Assembly: GCA_036245805.1 (NCBI GenBank)
Contig: BTRK01000002.1
Span: 11,156,689 to 11,220,688 of the forward strand
Direction: 5' to 3'
Origin: Pristionchus mayeri
Taxonomy: Eukaryota; Nematoda; Chromadorea; Rhabditida; Neodiplogasteridae
DNA: 64,000 nucleotides
Below the pieces are notes generated by a model. The model was not told where the DNA came from, did not search any database, and saw nothing but the letters and a program-made list of their open reading frames with translations. Position numbers and translations under genes: made by a program. How positions within the stretch are numbered: the stretch's first letter is position 1; every line of letters begins with the position of its first letter. Shown one piece after another: positions 43,564 to 55,595 of the stretch.

Positions 43564-44571
43564 TCACAATGTATGCCTTCTTGGACTGACGGCACACTCG
43601 AGCGATGTGCCCCTTATTGGCACACTTGTTGCAGTTGGCATCCTTGAATGGGCAAGCCGCTCGTAGATGAGCTTTGCTTCCACAGCCCATGCACTGCTCA
43701 TTCTGTGTCTGTGAGTGTTTCGGTTTCTCTTGTCTCTTAAACTGATTGTTCTCTTTAGACTTCCGATCGACATAGTTTACCTCTCTATGCGACTCCGTGA
43801 TTGTTCTCGAGTCCTTCTTGAGCTGTGCGATGTCATTGAACACCGTGAGTAGGTCATTGAGAGTGTAATCTTTGCCCTTCTGTTTGGCAGTCTGCATCAT
43901 CTTCAGATGGACGTCGGAGTATCGAGGTAAGTCGAGGGCGTGCAAGAACGTGAGCACCTTCCACTCGTCTATCGTAGCCTCACTCACTTGGGCATGTACC
44001 ACCGTCTGTTTGACACGCGCAGCGAGTACCCTCACGTCATCGATACCCTCTCTGCTCATTTTCAGGTCGCTCGTCGTCGATCGAAGATTGACGTGTTGTC
44101 ACCGAACAGTGTCAGCATCTTCTCCTTGACTTGCTTGAGAGTCATATCAATCCACTTTACAGGGGCTACCGACTCGACGAACATCCTCTCAACTGACGTC
44201 GTGACGTGTCTGAGCATGAGTCTGATCTTCTTCACTTCATCCCACTCCTTGAGATCAATCTCGAAGATGTCCTCATAACGGTTCCACCATCTCTCGAATG
44301 TCGATCCATCCTCCGGGGAGTAGACAAACTCCTGGATTCTCGATTCGATGGCATTCACTGAGGCAATCGATGTTTCGTTCGATCGATTCCCGGCCTCAGA
44401 ATTGTTCTCACTCTGCTTCTGTAGAAGCTTGGCCATCATTGCCATAGTCGCTTTCATGTCCTGCATGTCAGCCAACAGGGCATTCTGTTGCTGTGTCTCA
44501 TCTACCATCTCTCCCATTTCTTCCCGTTCCTTATCGGTCTGAATACCAATCGAACACGTTACTGATCGCAA
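43487..44571 (-). pseudogene. gypsy gag with zinc knuckles, frameshifted
   Basis: The first frame (44571-44062) has a Gln-rich helical start and a FERWWNRYEDIFEID motif common in invertebrate gypsy capsids. The second (44059-43487) carries two CCHC knuckles, CMGCGSKAHLRAAC and CNKCANKGHIARVC, and overlaps the start of the protease frame. A stop (TGA at 44062-44064) and frame change separate the two parts. The mirrored copy at 48684-49768 has the same break, so the break predates the duplication. Confidence 0.8.
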
Positions 44572-45419
44572 TCATTGGGAAAAATCGAGTAGGGACTCCG
44601 GCGAGGGTATGAGAATAAAGAGAAGTGTCGAGCTTTAGGTGGTCTCATTCTTTCTCATATCTAGGTGGTCTCATATCTCATTCTTGAATACGGAAATGTA
44701 AATTTCCTATTAGCCAGTTTTCCTGCTGGAATTTTTTATGCCGATAGATTTGCACAATGGTATATTTCAAATAGCACGCCCGCCTGTGTTCATCAACAAC
44801 ATGCATTGTATATTTCGCAAGGGTGGATTTAAATCTGACTGAGTTGAGGCCATATACCTAAATCACATATCGATTATGAAACCTTTGAGGGTTTCTAGAA
44901 ATCACCCTACACTCTCACAATCTTTCATATAAGCAATTTTCTATTTCCATTATCTTCCTAAGTGAATTGTAGAAATGTGTAACATTAAAGTGGCATGATG
45001 TTGGGTAGGAAATTGGTTTGTTGCAATATAGATGTTTCTGCCTATATTTTGTGCATTTTTCCAACGAAATACGATAAGGCACGACTACACTACTTCATGA
45101 TAGCAAATTGCCTGAATAATTTTTTATAATAGTTTATGCGTAATTGTCTTATGGAGATAATAGTGATTCAGCGAAGCAGCTGGCGCAGTCTCACCCTCTA
45201 GGCTGGCGGGTGCTCATGACAGGCTACGATGCGGACTCGCTCTCGGTCATCACCAGACTATGCACGATTCGATTGGGAAACAAGGCGAGGTAATATAAAA
45301 GATACGTTTTGAACGGTGCAATTATCATGCTTTTGAAAGTCTAATGCCGAGAAATCATGATTGAAAGCTGAGGAATGATTTACTTTCCAGTACAATCCGT
45401 AGCAACGTAGTGTCAAGAT

Positions 45420-46165
45420 GAACTTCTTAATCAATCATTTTATCATGCATTTCTTGCAAGTATATTAAATTACAGAGTATAGGTGGCAAATTAGGTACAT
45501 GAAAAATACGATGCCACAACTAGGTAGCAAAGGGAAAGGCTATGAGACATTTACTCAGAGCAATAATGAGTAATTATGATATGAGAGATGGCTAAGCATA
45601 AGGGTGAAGAAGTTTAACCATAAGTGTGAATAAATCGCCATTTCTAGAGAGTATAACATACTGAGGTATACTATTCCAAAGGGGGACAACTCTATTTGTA
45701 ATAAAGGAATGGTAAAAAACAGAAGAGGGACGATGTTTATGAAGTTGGAAGAGATTAGGACGTCTAGTGCGAGGAGGGGCAAGGGAAAGAAAGTGGGGCA
45801 GCCAATATCTACATCATTGTGAATAACTTTATAGATAAATGCTAAATCGAGAATATTACGTCGGTATTCTAAGGTCTCAAGTTGAAAGAAATTGAGTCTG
45901 CAAGGGTATGATCTATCGGGAAGGCTACATTTGCGAAGAATGGATTTTGTGAATTTGCGTTGTACACGTTCAATTGCATTATTGAGATCTCTACTCTGGG
46001 GTGACCAAAGTTCGGAGCAATATTCCAAAATGGGTCGAACGTATGTTGTAAAAAGGCTGGAATAAAGTAGGGGGTTCTTAGATACAAAGGATCGCAATAT
46101 GTAAGAGCAACGAGAACGAGCTTTAGAGATTTTGTTGACTATGTGAGCAGTGAAATCAAGTTTGT
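45420..46165 (-). pseudogene. LINE reverse transcriptase C-terminal fragment, left palindrome copy
   Basis: Mirror of 47090-47835, same frame break. It contains YVRPILEYCSELWSPQ and IERVQRKFTK, typical of the C-terminus of CR1/Jockey-type LINE polymerases. Confidence 0.7.
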
Positions 46166-46367
46166 TTGAATCCTGGCACCAGCATCAATGCCGACCTCTT
46201 CTCTGAACAACTGGAAGATGTCGCGATCAAAGTCCCTCCCAGACTCCTGAATCAGGGCCAAATTCGTCTTCCGATGGACAATGCTCGCCCACATCGAGCG
46301 AAGATGACCCAGCAGAAAATGGACGAGCTGAAGATCGAGAGGATTCCCCATCCACCGTATTCCCCTG
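46166..46367 (+). pseudogene. mariner transposase fragment, left palindrome copy
   Basis: Encodes GTSINADLFSEQLEDV through MDNARPH to HPPYSP, matching the centre of the complete transposase at 51186-52211. It is cut on both sides, by the LINE junction and by the palindrome spacer. Confidence 0.8.
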
Positions 46368-46611
46368 CAATATACTAACATGGTGAGGTTTAATTATATT
46401 TCTTCTGCGAAAAAATCGGGGAATTTTTTTAAGGAACAATCTTCGCAAGATACCCTACCCTACGCATCACAAACGCAACCTTTTTTTAGTAGGACAAAAG
46501 CATACGCCTAGAAACGGGTAAATTGCGTAAGCGCGTCTTCTAAATGCAGTACCCAAGTCTGATTTCCCCTCCTTTAAGTTACTTGCTGAGGAAAAAGTTG
46601 ATAACATAATA

Positions 46612-47089
46612 TTGGAGTGTCCGGAAAGTTCGTATAATTTTTTGTTTTTATTTTTTATTCAATGCTTTACAATTCTCAGTGACCAATGTATGCCCCCTTC
46701 TTTCTCACTACCTCCCTCCAGCGATTGGGCAGGGTCTCGATTCCGCTCTTCCAGAATGCGGGTTTCTTCGAGACCGCCCAGTTCACGAAATCCCTCACAA
46801 CTTCATCTCGATTCTTGAACTTCTTTCCTTTGCAGAAGTCAGAGAGAGAAAGAGAGCGGAAGCAGTGGTAGTCGCATGGGGAGAGGTCCGGGGAATACGG
46901 TGGATGGGGAATCCTCTCGATCTTCAGCTCGTCCATTTTCTGCTGGGTCATCTTCGCTCGATGTGGGCGAGCATTGTCCATCGGAAGACGAATTTGGCCC
47001 TGATTCAGGAGTCTGGGAGGGACTTTGATCGCGACATCTTCCAGTTGTTCAGAGAAGAGGTCGGCATTGATGCTGGTGCCAGGATTCAA
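46612..47089 (-). pseudogene. mariner copy truncated by a LINE junction
   Basis: It starts at the mariner terminus (TTGGAGTGTCCGG, TA at 46610-46611) and encodes the C-terminal 137 residues, including MDNARPH and CDYHCF. It stops at 47089, where LINE sequence begins. Relative to the complete element it has a small insertion in a GA-rich run near 46845-46857. Confidence 0.8.
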
Positions 47090-47835
47090 ACAAACTTGAT
47101 TTCACTGCTCACATAGTCAACAAAATCTCTAAAGCTCGTTCTCGTTGCTCTTACATATTGCGATCCTTTGTATCTAAGAACCCCCTACTTTATTCCAGCC
47201 TTTTTACAACATACGTTCGACCCATTTTGGAATATTGCTCCGAACTTTGGTCACCCCAGAGTAGAGATCTCAATAATGCAATTGAACGTGTACAACGCAA
47301 ATTCACAAAATCCATTCTTCGCAAATGTAGCCTTCCCGATAGATCATACCCTTGCAGACTCAATTTCTTTCAACTTGAGACCTTAGAATACCGACGTAAT
47401 ATTCTCGATTTAGCATTTATCTATAAAGTTATTCACAATGATGTAGATATTGGCTGCCCCACTTTCTTTCCCTTGCCCCTCCTCGCACTAGACGTCCTAA
47501 TCTCTTCCAACTTCATAAACATCGTCCCTCTTCTGTTTTTTACCATTCCTTTATTACAAATAGAGTTGTCCCCCTTTGGAATAGTATACCTCAGTATGTT
47601 ATACTCTCTAGAAATGGCGATTTATTCACACTTATGGTTAAACTTCTTCACCCTTATGCTTAGCCATCTCTCATATCATAATTACTCATTATTGCTCTGA
47701 GTAAATGTCTCATAGCCTTTCCCTTTGCTACCTAGTTGTGGCATCGTATTTTTCATGTACCTAATTTGCCACCTATACTCTGTAATTTAATATACTTGCA
47801 AGAAATGCATGATAAAATGATTGATTAAGAAGTTC
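47090..47835 (+). pseudogene. LINE reverse transcriptase C-terminal fragment
   Basis: The frame DFTAHIVNKISKARSRC continues to YVRPILEYCSELWSPQ, IERVQRKFTKSILRKC and LETLEYRRNILDLAFIYK, as in CR1/Jockey-type LINEs. After about 115 codons the frame shifts; the alternative frame continues with RRPNLFQLHKHRP and WNSIPQYV to a stop. The 3' region ends near 47835 in GATTGATTAAG, a possible LINE tail. 5'-truncated, hence non-functional. Confidence 0.72.
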
Positions 47836-47839
47836 ATCT

Positions 47840-48588
47840 TGACACTACGTTGCTACGGATTGTACTGGAAAGTAAATCATTCCTCAGCTTTCAATCATGA
47901 TTTCTCGGCATTAGACTTTCAAAAGCATGATAATTGCACCGTTCAAAACGTATCTTTTATATTACCTCGCCTTGTTTCCCAATCGAATCGTGCATAGTCT
48001 GGTGATGACCGAGAGCGAGTCCGCATCGTAGCCTGTCATGAGCACCCGCCAGCCTAGAGGGTGAGACTGCGCCAGCTGCTTCGCTGAATCACTATTATCT
48101 CCATAAGACAATTACGCATAAACTATTATAAAAAATTATTCAGGCAATTTGCTATCATGAAGTAGTGTAGTCGTGCCTTATCGTATTTCGTTGGAAAAAT
48201 GCACAAAATATAGGCAGAAACATCTATATTGCAACAAACCAATTTCCTACCCAACATCATGCCACTTTAATGTTACACATTTCTACAATTCACTTAGGAA
48301 GATAATGGAAATAGAAAATTGCTTATATGAAAGATTGTGAGAGTGTAGGGTGATTTCTAGAAACCCTCAAAGGTTTCATAATCGATATGTGATTTAGGTA
48401 TATGGCCTCAACTCAGTCAGATTTAAATCCACCCTTGCGAAATATACAATGCATGTTGTTGATGAACACAGGCGGGCGTGCTATTTGAAATATACCATTG
48501 TGCAAATCTATCGGCATAAAAAATTCCAGCAGGAAAACTGGCTAATAGGAAATTTACATTTCCGTATTCAAGAATGAGATATGAGACC
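47840..48588 (+). repeat. direct repeat, first copy (second at 49899-50637)
   Basis: ACACTACGTTGCTACGGATT... is repeated almost exactly at 49899 onward, including the 90-bp tRNA-like repeat. The copies enclose the right-arm gag fragment. Confidence 0.85.
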
Positions 48589-48683
48589 ACCTAGATATGA
48601 GAAAGAATGAGACCACCTAAAGCTCGACACTTCTCTTTATTCTCATACCCTCGCCGGAGTCCCTACTCGATTTTTCCCAATGA

Positions 48684-49768
48684 TTGCGATCAGTAACGTG
48701 TTCGATTGGTATTCAGACCGATAAGGAACGGGAAGAAATGGGAGAGATGGTAGATGAGACACAGCAACAGAATGCCCTGTTGGCTGACATGCAGGACATG
48801 AAAGCGACTATGGCAATGATGGCCAAGCTTCTACAGAAGCAGAGTGAGAACAATTCTGAGGCCGGGAATCGATCGAACGAAACATCGATTGCCTCAGTGA
48901 ATGCCATCGAATCGAGAATCCAGGAGTTTGTCTACTCCCCGGAGGATGGATCGACATTCGAGAGATGGTGGAACCGTTATGAGGACATCTTCGAGATTGA
49001 TCTCAAGGAGTGGGATGAAGTGAAGAAGATCAGACTCATGCTCAGACACGTCACGACGTCAGTTGAGAGGATGTTCGTCGAGTCGGTAGCCCCTGTAAAG
49101 TGGATTGATATGACTCTCAAGCAAGTCAAGGAGAAGATGCTGACACTGTTCGGTGACAACACGTCAATCTTCGATCGACGACGAGCGACCTGAAAATGAG
49201 CAGAGAGGGTATCGATGACGTGAGGGTACTCGCTGCGCGTGTCAAACAGACGGTGGTACATGCCCAAGTGAGTGAGGCTACGATAGACGAGTGGAAGGTG
49301 CTCACGTTCTTGCACGCCCTCGACTTACCTCGATACTCCGACGTCCATCTGAAGATGATGCAGACTGCCAAACAGAAGGGCAAAGATTACACTCTCAATG
49401 ACCTACTCACGGTGTTCAATGACATCGCACAGCTCAAGAAGGACTCGAGAACAATCACGGAGTCGCATAGAGAGGTAAACTATGTCGATCGGAAGTCTAA
49501 AGAGAACAATCAGTTTAAGAGACAAGAGAAACCGAAACACTCACAGACACAGAATGAGCAGTGCATGGGCTGTGGAAGCAAAGCTCATCTACGAGCGGCT
49601 TGCCCATTCAAGGATGCCAACTGCAACAAGTGTGCCAATAAGGGGCACATCGCTCGAGTGTGCCGTCAGTCCAAGAAGGCATACATTGTGAGTGTGGCTA
49701 CCATATGCCACATCGGACTATCACATCCAACTGAGACTGAATGGACACGAGTCATCCATCAAGATTGA
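48684..49768 (+). pseudogene. gypsy gag, right palindrome copy
   Basis: Same two overlapping frames as 43487-44571, in opposite orientation and seemingly identical in translation, including the CCHC knuckles. A protease start (to 49898) follows and is cut at the arm end. Confidence 0.8.
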
Positions 49769-49898
49769 TACCGGTGCTGATATCACAATCATCTCCGAGA
49801 AGTTGTGGAAATCGATCGGAGAGCCTGAATATTCGAGTGCAGATTGCACTGCCACATGTGCCAATGGAGACGCATTGGATCTGCAAGGCAAGTTTCGA

Positions 49899-50637
49899 CA
49901 CTACGTTGCTACGGATTGTACTGGAAAGTAAATCATTCCTCAGCTTTCAATCATGATTTCTCGGCATTAGACTTTCAAAAGCATGATAATTGCACCGTTC
50001 AAAACGTATCTTTTATATTACCTCGCCTTGTTTCCCAATCGAATCGTGCATAGTCTGGTGATGACCGAGAGCGAGTCCGCATCGTAGCCTGTCATGAGCA
50101 CCCGCCAGCCTAGAGGGTGAGACTGCGCCAGCTGCTTCGCTGAATCACTATTATCTCCATAAGACAATTACGCATAAACTATTATAAAAAATTATTCAGG
50201 CAATTTGCTATCATGAAGTAGTGTAGTCGTGCCTTATCGTATTTCGTTGGAAAAATGCACAAAATATAGGCAGAAACATCTATATTGCAACAAACCAATT
50301 TCCTACCCAACATCATGCCACTTTAATGTTACACATTTCTACAATTCACTTAGGAAGATAATGGAAATAGAAAATTGCTTATATGAAAGATTGTGAGAGT
50401 GTAGGGTGATTTCTAGAAACCCTCAAAGGTTTCATAATCGATATGTGATTTAGGTATATGGCCTCAACTCAGTCAGATTTAAATCCACCCTTGCGAAATA
50501 TACAATGCATGTTGTTGATGAACACAGGCGGGCGTGCTATTTGAAATATACCATTGTGCAAATCTATCGGCATAAAAAATTCCAGCAGGAAAACTGGCTA
50601 ATAGGAAATTTACATTTCCGTATTCAAGAATGAGATC
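49899..50637 (+). repeat. direct repeat, second copy
   Basis: Copy of 47840-48588. It begins at the breakpoint of the right palindrome arm. Confidence 0.85.
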
Positions 50638-50876
50638 ATTAAGTTCTATACATTTTCATGTTATTAAGGCAACGAGGTATCCTCGGCTGTCACATTCCAC
50701 AGGTCCGTGAACCAATGTTATGTATTACACCACGCCACTAACACGCGACGCGTCATAATATATGGCGTCTATATTTCAAATTCATATGCGTTTTAGCTGA
50801 TTAATATGTTTTGCATTATTTGAACTGATGTATGTTGCGTTTAAAAGAATAATTCATCAGATGGAGCAAGAGCACT
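50638..50876. other. single-copy DNA between duplicated blocks
   Basis: About 240 bp with no match elsewhere in the window; no exon recognised. The next 711 bp (50877-51587) correspond to 46368-47089. Confidence 0.45.
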
Positions 50877-51121
50877 GCAATATACTAACATGGTGAGGTT
50901 TAATTATATTTCTTCTGCGAAAAAATCGGGGAATTTTTTTAAGGAACAATCTTCGCAAGATACCCTACCCTACGCATCACAAACGCAACCTTTTTTTAGT
51001 AGGACAAAAGCATACGCCTAGAAACGGGTAAATTGCGTAAGCGCGTCTTCTAAATGCAGTACCCAAGTCTGATTTCCCCTCCTTTAAGTTACTTGCTGAG
51101 GAAAAAGTTGATAACATAATA

Positions 51122-52360
51122 TTGGAGTGTCCGGAAAGTTCGTATAATTTTTTGTTTTTATTTTTTATTCAATGCTTTACAATTCTCAGTGACCAATGTA
51201 TGCCCCCTTCTTTCTCACTACCTCCCTCCAGCGATTGGGCAGGGTCTCGATTCCGCTCTTCCAGAATGCGGGTTTCTTCGAGACCGCCCAGTTCACGAAA
51301 TCCCTCACAACTTCATCTCGATTCTTGAACTTCTTTCCTTTGCAGAAGTCAGAGACAGAGCGGAAGCAGTGGTAGTCGCATGGGGAGAGATCCGGGGAAT
51401 ACGGTGGATGGGGAATCCTCTCGATCTTCAGCTCGTCCATTTTCTGCTGGGTCATCTTCGCTCGATGTGGGCGAGCATTGTCCATCGGAAGACGAATTTG
51501 GCCCTGGTTCAGGAGTCTGGGAGGGACTTTGATCGCGACATCTTCCAGTTGTTCAGAGAAGAGGTCGGCATTGATGCTGGTGCCAGGGGCGAGGATCTCC
51601 CAGTAGATGGGACCGAGCACTGAAAAGAAGAAGCAGAGGAGTTCCTTCTTTCCGTGCTCGTCCTTCTTCGGGACGGGCGTGGGCTTCTCATCTGCATCCA
51701 CCCATTGCAGTCTCCTCACAGGGTTATCGTACGTGATCCACTTCTCATCTGTAGCGATGATGGAATTGACCCATCGAAGATTGGATCTACGATGGAGTAA
51801 TTCCCGACAGACTTGAACACGATTTTTCAGCTGTTCGGGGGAGAGGTCATGGGGAATCACTTGTGGGAGTTTCGGCTTCTTCCCAGATCGATGGAGGATA
51901 TCGGACACCGTTGATCTGGGAGTACCAGTATCCTTCTTCAACTCACGCACACTGGCCATGGGCTTGCGCTTCAGTGTGCGGAGAACGAGAGGCTCGAGGG
52001 AGGGAGGGCGTCCAGAGCGGGGTTGATCATCGAGACCAAATTCCCCTTTCTTGAAGCGGGAGAACCACTTATAGCAGAAGGGTATGGAGGGGGCGTCCGC
52101 TCCTTCCGACTGGGCCAGGACAGAGTGGGCCTCCTTCACGGATCGGCCAAGACGGTAGTAATGAAGTAAAACTGCTCGGAGGTAGAGATGGGAGTCCATC
52201 ACAAGAATCAATGTAGCAACTAGGAGACTGATTAAATCCTCTCACTACTCAACGTCAGAATGATGCAATACATTGTTGACAAACAGATTGCGCAATCACT
52301 GCATTTGATCGCGAACTGACTTTTTTCCGAAGCATTATACGAACTTTCCGGGCACCCCAA
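51122..52360 (-). mobile_element. complete mariner element, 1239 bp
   Basis: Inverted ends TTGGAGTGTCCGGAAAGTTC and the complement of TTGGGGTGCCCGGAAAGTTC (two mismatches in the first 20), with TA on each side (51120-51121, 52361-52362). It contains a single uninterrupted transposase frame. Confidence 0.95.
51186..52211 (-). CDS. mariner transposase, open frame, DD34D triad intact
   Basis: 341 aa; the true start may be the second Met (MDSHLYLRAVLLHYY), five residues in, which is the usual mariner N-terminus. The N-terminal helix-turn-helix DNA-binding region includes FCYKWFSRFKKGEFGLDD. The catalytic acidic residues are in ATDEKW, MDNARPH and CDYHCF, with 34 residues between the last two as in mariner DD34D enzymes. 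YSPDLSP is also present. It would cut and paste its own element at TA sites. No frameshift or stop is visible, so it may be active or very recently inserted. The other mariner pieces in the window derive from the same family. Confidence 0.95.
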   Translation of the reverse strand: MILVMDSHLYLRAVLLHYYRLGRSVKEAHSVLAQSEGADAPSIPFCYKWFSRFKKGEFGLDDQPRSGRPPSLEPLVLRTLKRKPMASVRELKKDTGTPRSTVSDILHRSGKKPKLPQVIPHDLSPEQLKNRVQVCRELLHRRSNLRWVNSIIATDEKWITYDNPVRRLQWVDADEKPTPVPKKDEHGKKELLCFFFSVLGPIYWEILAPGTSINADLFSEQLEDVAIKVPPRLLNQGQIRLPMDNARPHRAKMTQQKMDELKIERIPHPPYSPDLSPCDYHCFRSVSDFCKGKKFKNRDEVVRDFVNWAVSKKPAFWKSGIETLPNRWREVVRKKGAYIGH

Positions 52361-52362
52361 TA

Positions 52363-52709
52363 TTAATTTTATATTAGATAATCGATGCCGGAGTAAGACA
52401 TGAAAGAACATAAAAAAACTAAAAATTAGTAATTCCTCAGTGAATGGCGGAAAAGGATCAGGAAGTAGCCTGATCCCGCACTCTCAAACTTTTGCACACC
52501 CCCTCATACCGCGCACAATAATTAATTTTATTTTATAAACAAATTGAAAAAGAACGTAACGACCGTCTGCAAACCTAACCGCACTATTCTATAAAAAATT
52601 AAACTAACCTAATGAAACTTCTTTTACTATTTTTACTAATGCGAAATTGATTTCATTACATAGGAGCTACTGAACTACACGAATTCATGAATTACTCTGG
52701 GCGTTTCAG
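52363..52709. other. region between mariner and membrane-protein gene
   Basis: The 5' exons of the gene starting at 52710 should lie here or beyond the mariner, but I see no clear initiator exon. Confidence 0.35.
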
Positions 52710-54154
52710 AAACTGTACATCGCCTCCATTGTATTGAATACAATCTACTTCTATATTGCCTTGACAAACGTGGATGCCAACGTATGTTCGCAATAAATAA
52801 ATGTATATGATAAAATGGTTTATAAGTTCTATACGATATTTTCAGAACCATAGGCCTGATTCAAATTTACCGCCTGAAATTCACAGAAGACGACTGAAAA
52901 TTAAGGTCAGTATAATTGCGAAAGTGAATGTGAATAATGCGAGACAGAGCGATTTAAATGGATAGTAATAGATAAAAATACCTTTTTGGTGATCTAGAAT
53001 TTTTCGTTGAAATTAATGAAAAATCTTGTTCCTTCAAAACTTGAACGAACGTAGTACTTTAAATTATGGTGCAAGATCAAGCATATACTACCGTAATCAT
53101 GATGAATAAGTTTCGGCCATATCGACCAGTTTGATCTATTATTCTAGACATGATCCCATGATTCCACACTTACAAATATATAAAAAAATTGATTTTTCGC
53201 TAGTATAATGCGTCTTCCCAAATATATGTTAATATAATGAGACAGTTTTTCAGTGCATTAGATACGAAATGATCACTCACCACATTTTCTGTACCTTTTC
53301 TTCTCTGGTTGGAGGAGACATTTATCTTCTAATCATTAATCTCACTCTGGATATCTACAACCTGTGGCTGAGGTTCTTATCATATTTGTTAGAATTGATT
53401 AGTTGCACAGATGACACTGCTGATAAATATTTCGTGACTCCTGCTCGGCTGCACGAAACCGAGCAGGATCACTTTTATTTAATTCACATGCTCGTTATAG
53501 AAGGGTCCTGAGTTCGATCCATACAAGGGTATGGATTGCCGCTGAGCTTCATGATCCGGGAGGGTACAAACTAGTTCAACCACAAATCCATCAGGGTTTA
53601 CAGAAACTGGTACTCTAAAAGTGTGAGAAGTATAACGGGTACTATCTATACACCGGAGGGGTCTTGCTGCTAGATCAATGGTGTTTACCACCTAGGTTTG
53701 TCGTCCCATGACGAAATAGCTTCAAGTGGATGCGCCTTTACCTTACCTTTTTTTACCTTAACATTGTCTCAGTGATCAAAAGAAAGAATTGTGATATTTC
53801 ACTGAAAAGTTTGTAATATCGTAGAGTCTTCAAATGCAAGCAAAACTAGAGAGAATACATTTTTCATCAGAGGGAGTGTCGGAGCTATATTTTATATTGA
53901 AAAGAAACCAAAAGTTTATCATACTACACAACTCAGGCTACTTTTTTGCGTTGATGCATGTTGCCTACTTACTACATCAGTTCAATTCATATTAAAATTT
54001 CTAATAATTATTTTTCAGATTATTCGCAAATTTCGATGATGATGAAGAAATTTGGCGGCACAATCGTTGGAAAGGAGATGCATACCTAATCTTATTGTGT
54101 ATTTACACGTGCTTGACTTTTTTGTTAGCACTCAATTCCAATCATTATGATTAA
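52710..54154 (+). CDS. small multi-pass membrane protein gene, 5' end unresolved
   Basis: Four exons join in phase: 52710-52781, 52846-52905, 53254-53372 and 54019-54154, with TAA at 54152-54154. Acceptors are TTTCAG or TTTTCAG. Hydrophobic segments are IASIVLNTIYFYIALT, FCTFSSLVGGDIYLLIINL and YLILLCIYTCLTFLLAL, separated by a basic linker (HRRRLKIK) and an acidic one (FANFDDDEE). At least three membrane segments are likely. No family was recognised. The upstream exons may have been displaced by the mariner insertion at 51122-52360. Confidence 0.55.
53440..53762 (+). repeat. probable tRNA-derived SINE
   Basis: GAGTTCGATCC at about 53511-53521 matches a tRNA box B, and the unit ends in TTACCTTACCTTTTTTTACC, a simple-repeat tail typical of SINEs. 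A short hairpin (CCTGCTCGG...CCGAGCAGG) lies near 53447-53473. It is within the last intron of the membrane-protein gene. Confidence 0.45.
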
Positions 54155-55595
54155 TCATAAATATAAGAATTCACAAGTTCGCCTCATCGGTGCACAATTC
54201 AACTCACATCTATCACATATACGTGTTATTTTCTATCTTTTTCTCAACGTGCTTCTCAACTGTTAATGAATCTAGGTTTCATCAAGATATTGACTGCGTA
54301 CGAGATATCTCAAAACTAGTAGGATATTATCGATGATTCAAAATATGAAAATTCGCTATTAAAACATTCTCGTTTGGAATCTTTAAAATCCCACAAAAGA
54401 TGTTAGTATATATTACTCTGACACGGGGGCTCATGAAAGTGCAAAAAATCGGCCATTCGAGTTTCGTACAAACACTTTCGTGAGAGGACTATAAATCAAT
54501 TGCGTGTCCCCACCAAGAAATTTTGTTAGACGATATATGTACATTCGGATCAGAGAAGTATGTATTAGGAATCGACTGGAAGACGCTGGGGAGAAGGAAC
54601 ATGCGACTCTAGTGTTCCGTCTAATTTTCTTCTGTGACTTCCGGAATCGGTTGTGAGTGCCATTGTCCGAATAAAGCGACGATTTCCGCCTAGTTTAAAT
54701 GTTAAAATATTTAAAAAAATGCTCACAATATTGTTGAAGAGCATATCATGTGCATAGTTGATGAATAATATGATGACAGAAGAGACCGTCTCGCACTCCT
54801 GGAAAATAACATTATTGATGCAAGAAATTTAATGAGTTTGTGTTTAATCAATTTATATAATATTTTCGTTGCCTTTTTGAAAAGGAAAAAGTTTTGAAAA
54901 GGAAATTAAAATTAGCAAATCATATTTTAAATATTATTGCTATGAAACACGGCATAAGTGTTACAAGTATTTTTAAAAATCGTAGATTCACCTTCTTCCT
55001 GCCTCCCTTCTTCTCCTCCTCTTATCCACTGGCGGCAGCAGCTTCTCACCGACACGCATAGAGCTTTAATAGAAGATCAAAGATGGATTAGTGCATTTTG
55101 GGAAATGGACGCCACTATATTATGATTTGATCTGCTAACAACGAAGTCCTCGTTCTGACTCGAGTCACCGTATTAATTACTACTCTCTGCTCAATAGGTT
55201 GAGATTCCTGCTATCCATAATCTGCATTAGTCGAAAAAAATCATTATCTTAAAGATAAAAAAAGCTCTAATAATGCGCATCTTGGGCGTATAGAGCACTT
55301 TATGCGTATTCATACTGAGTCAGGAGCAAGAATAATCAAAAATTATGCGAATAAAATCACAATATTAAAATTTTAATTTGAGAAATGGTACACCTAATGC
55401 GTGCTATGAAGGAAAGGCGCAAAATGTGATAATACAACACCAAACCTCACGAAATTAGTAAACTACTAGTAATCGAATAAACCAGGGATGTTGCCCTGTT
55501 TTTTTGCGTTTTTTAAATTTTTAATTTCGACTATTTGTTATTTATCTGACTTTTTTTGAAATTCTTGCGCAATTGATCAGCTAATCGTTTTGCAG
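54155..55595. other. intergenic, nothing recognised
   Basis: AT-rich, no supported exon on either strand. Confidence 0.35.

Larger units (their letters stand above)
43357..46367. repeat. left arm of a 6.5 kb palindrome
   Basis: Each coordinate x pairs with 93255-x in 46888-49898, and all paired frames are the same length. The arm contains gypsy gag and the start of protease, about 1 kb of unique DNA, a LINE fragment and a piece of mariner transposase. The spacer (46368-46887) duplicates 50877-51385 near the complete mariner. Confidence 0.88.
46888..49898. repeat. right arm of the 6.5 kb palindrome
   Basis: Inverted partner of 43357-46367. It ends inside the protease frame (GCAAGTTTCGA at 49898) and then runs into a second direct copy of 47840-48588. 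Confidence 0.88.
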
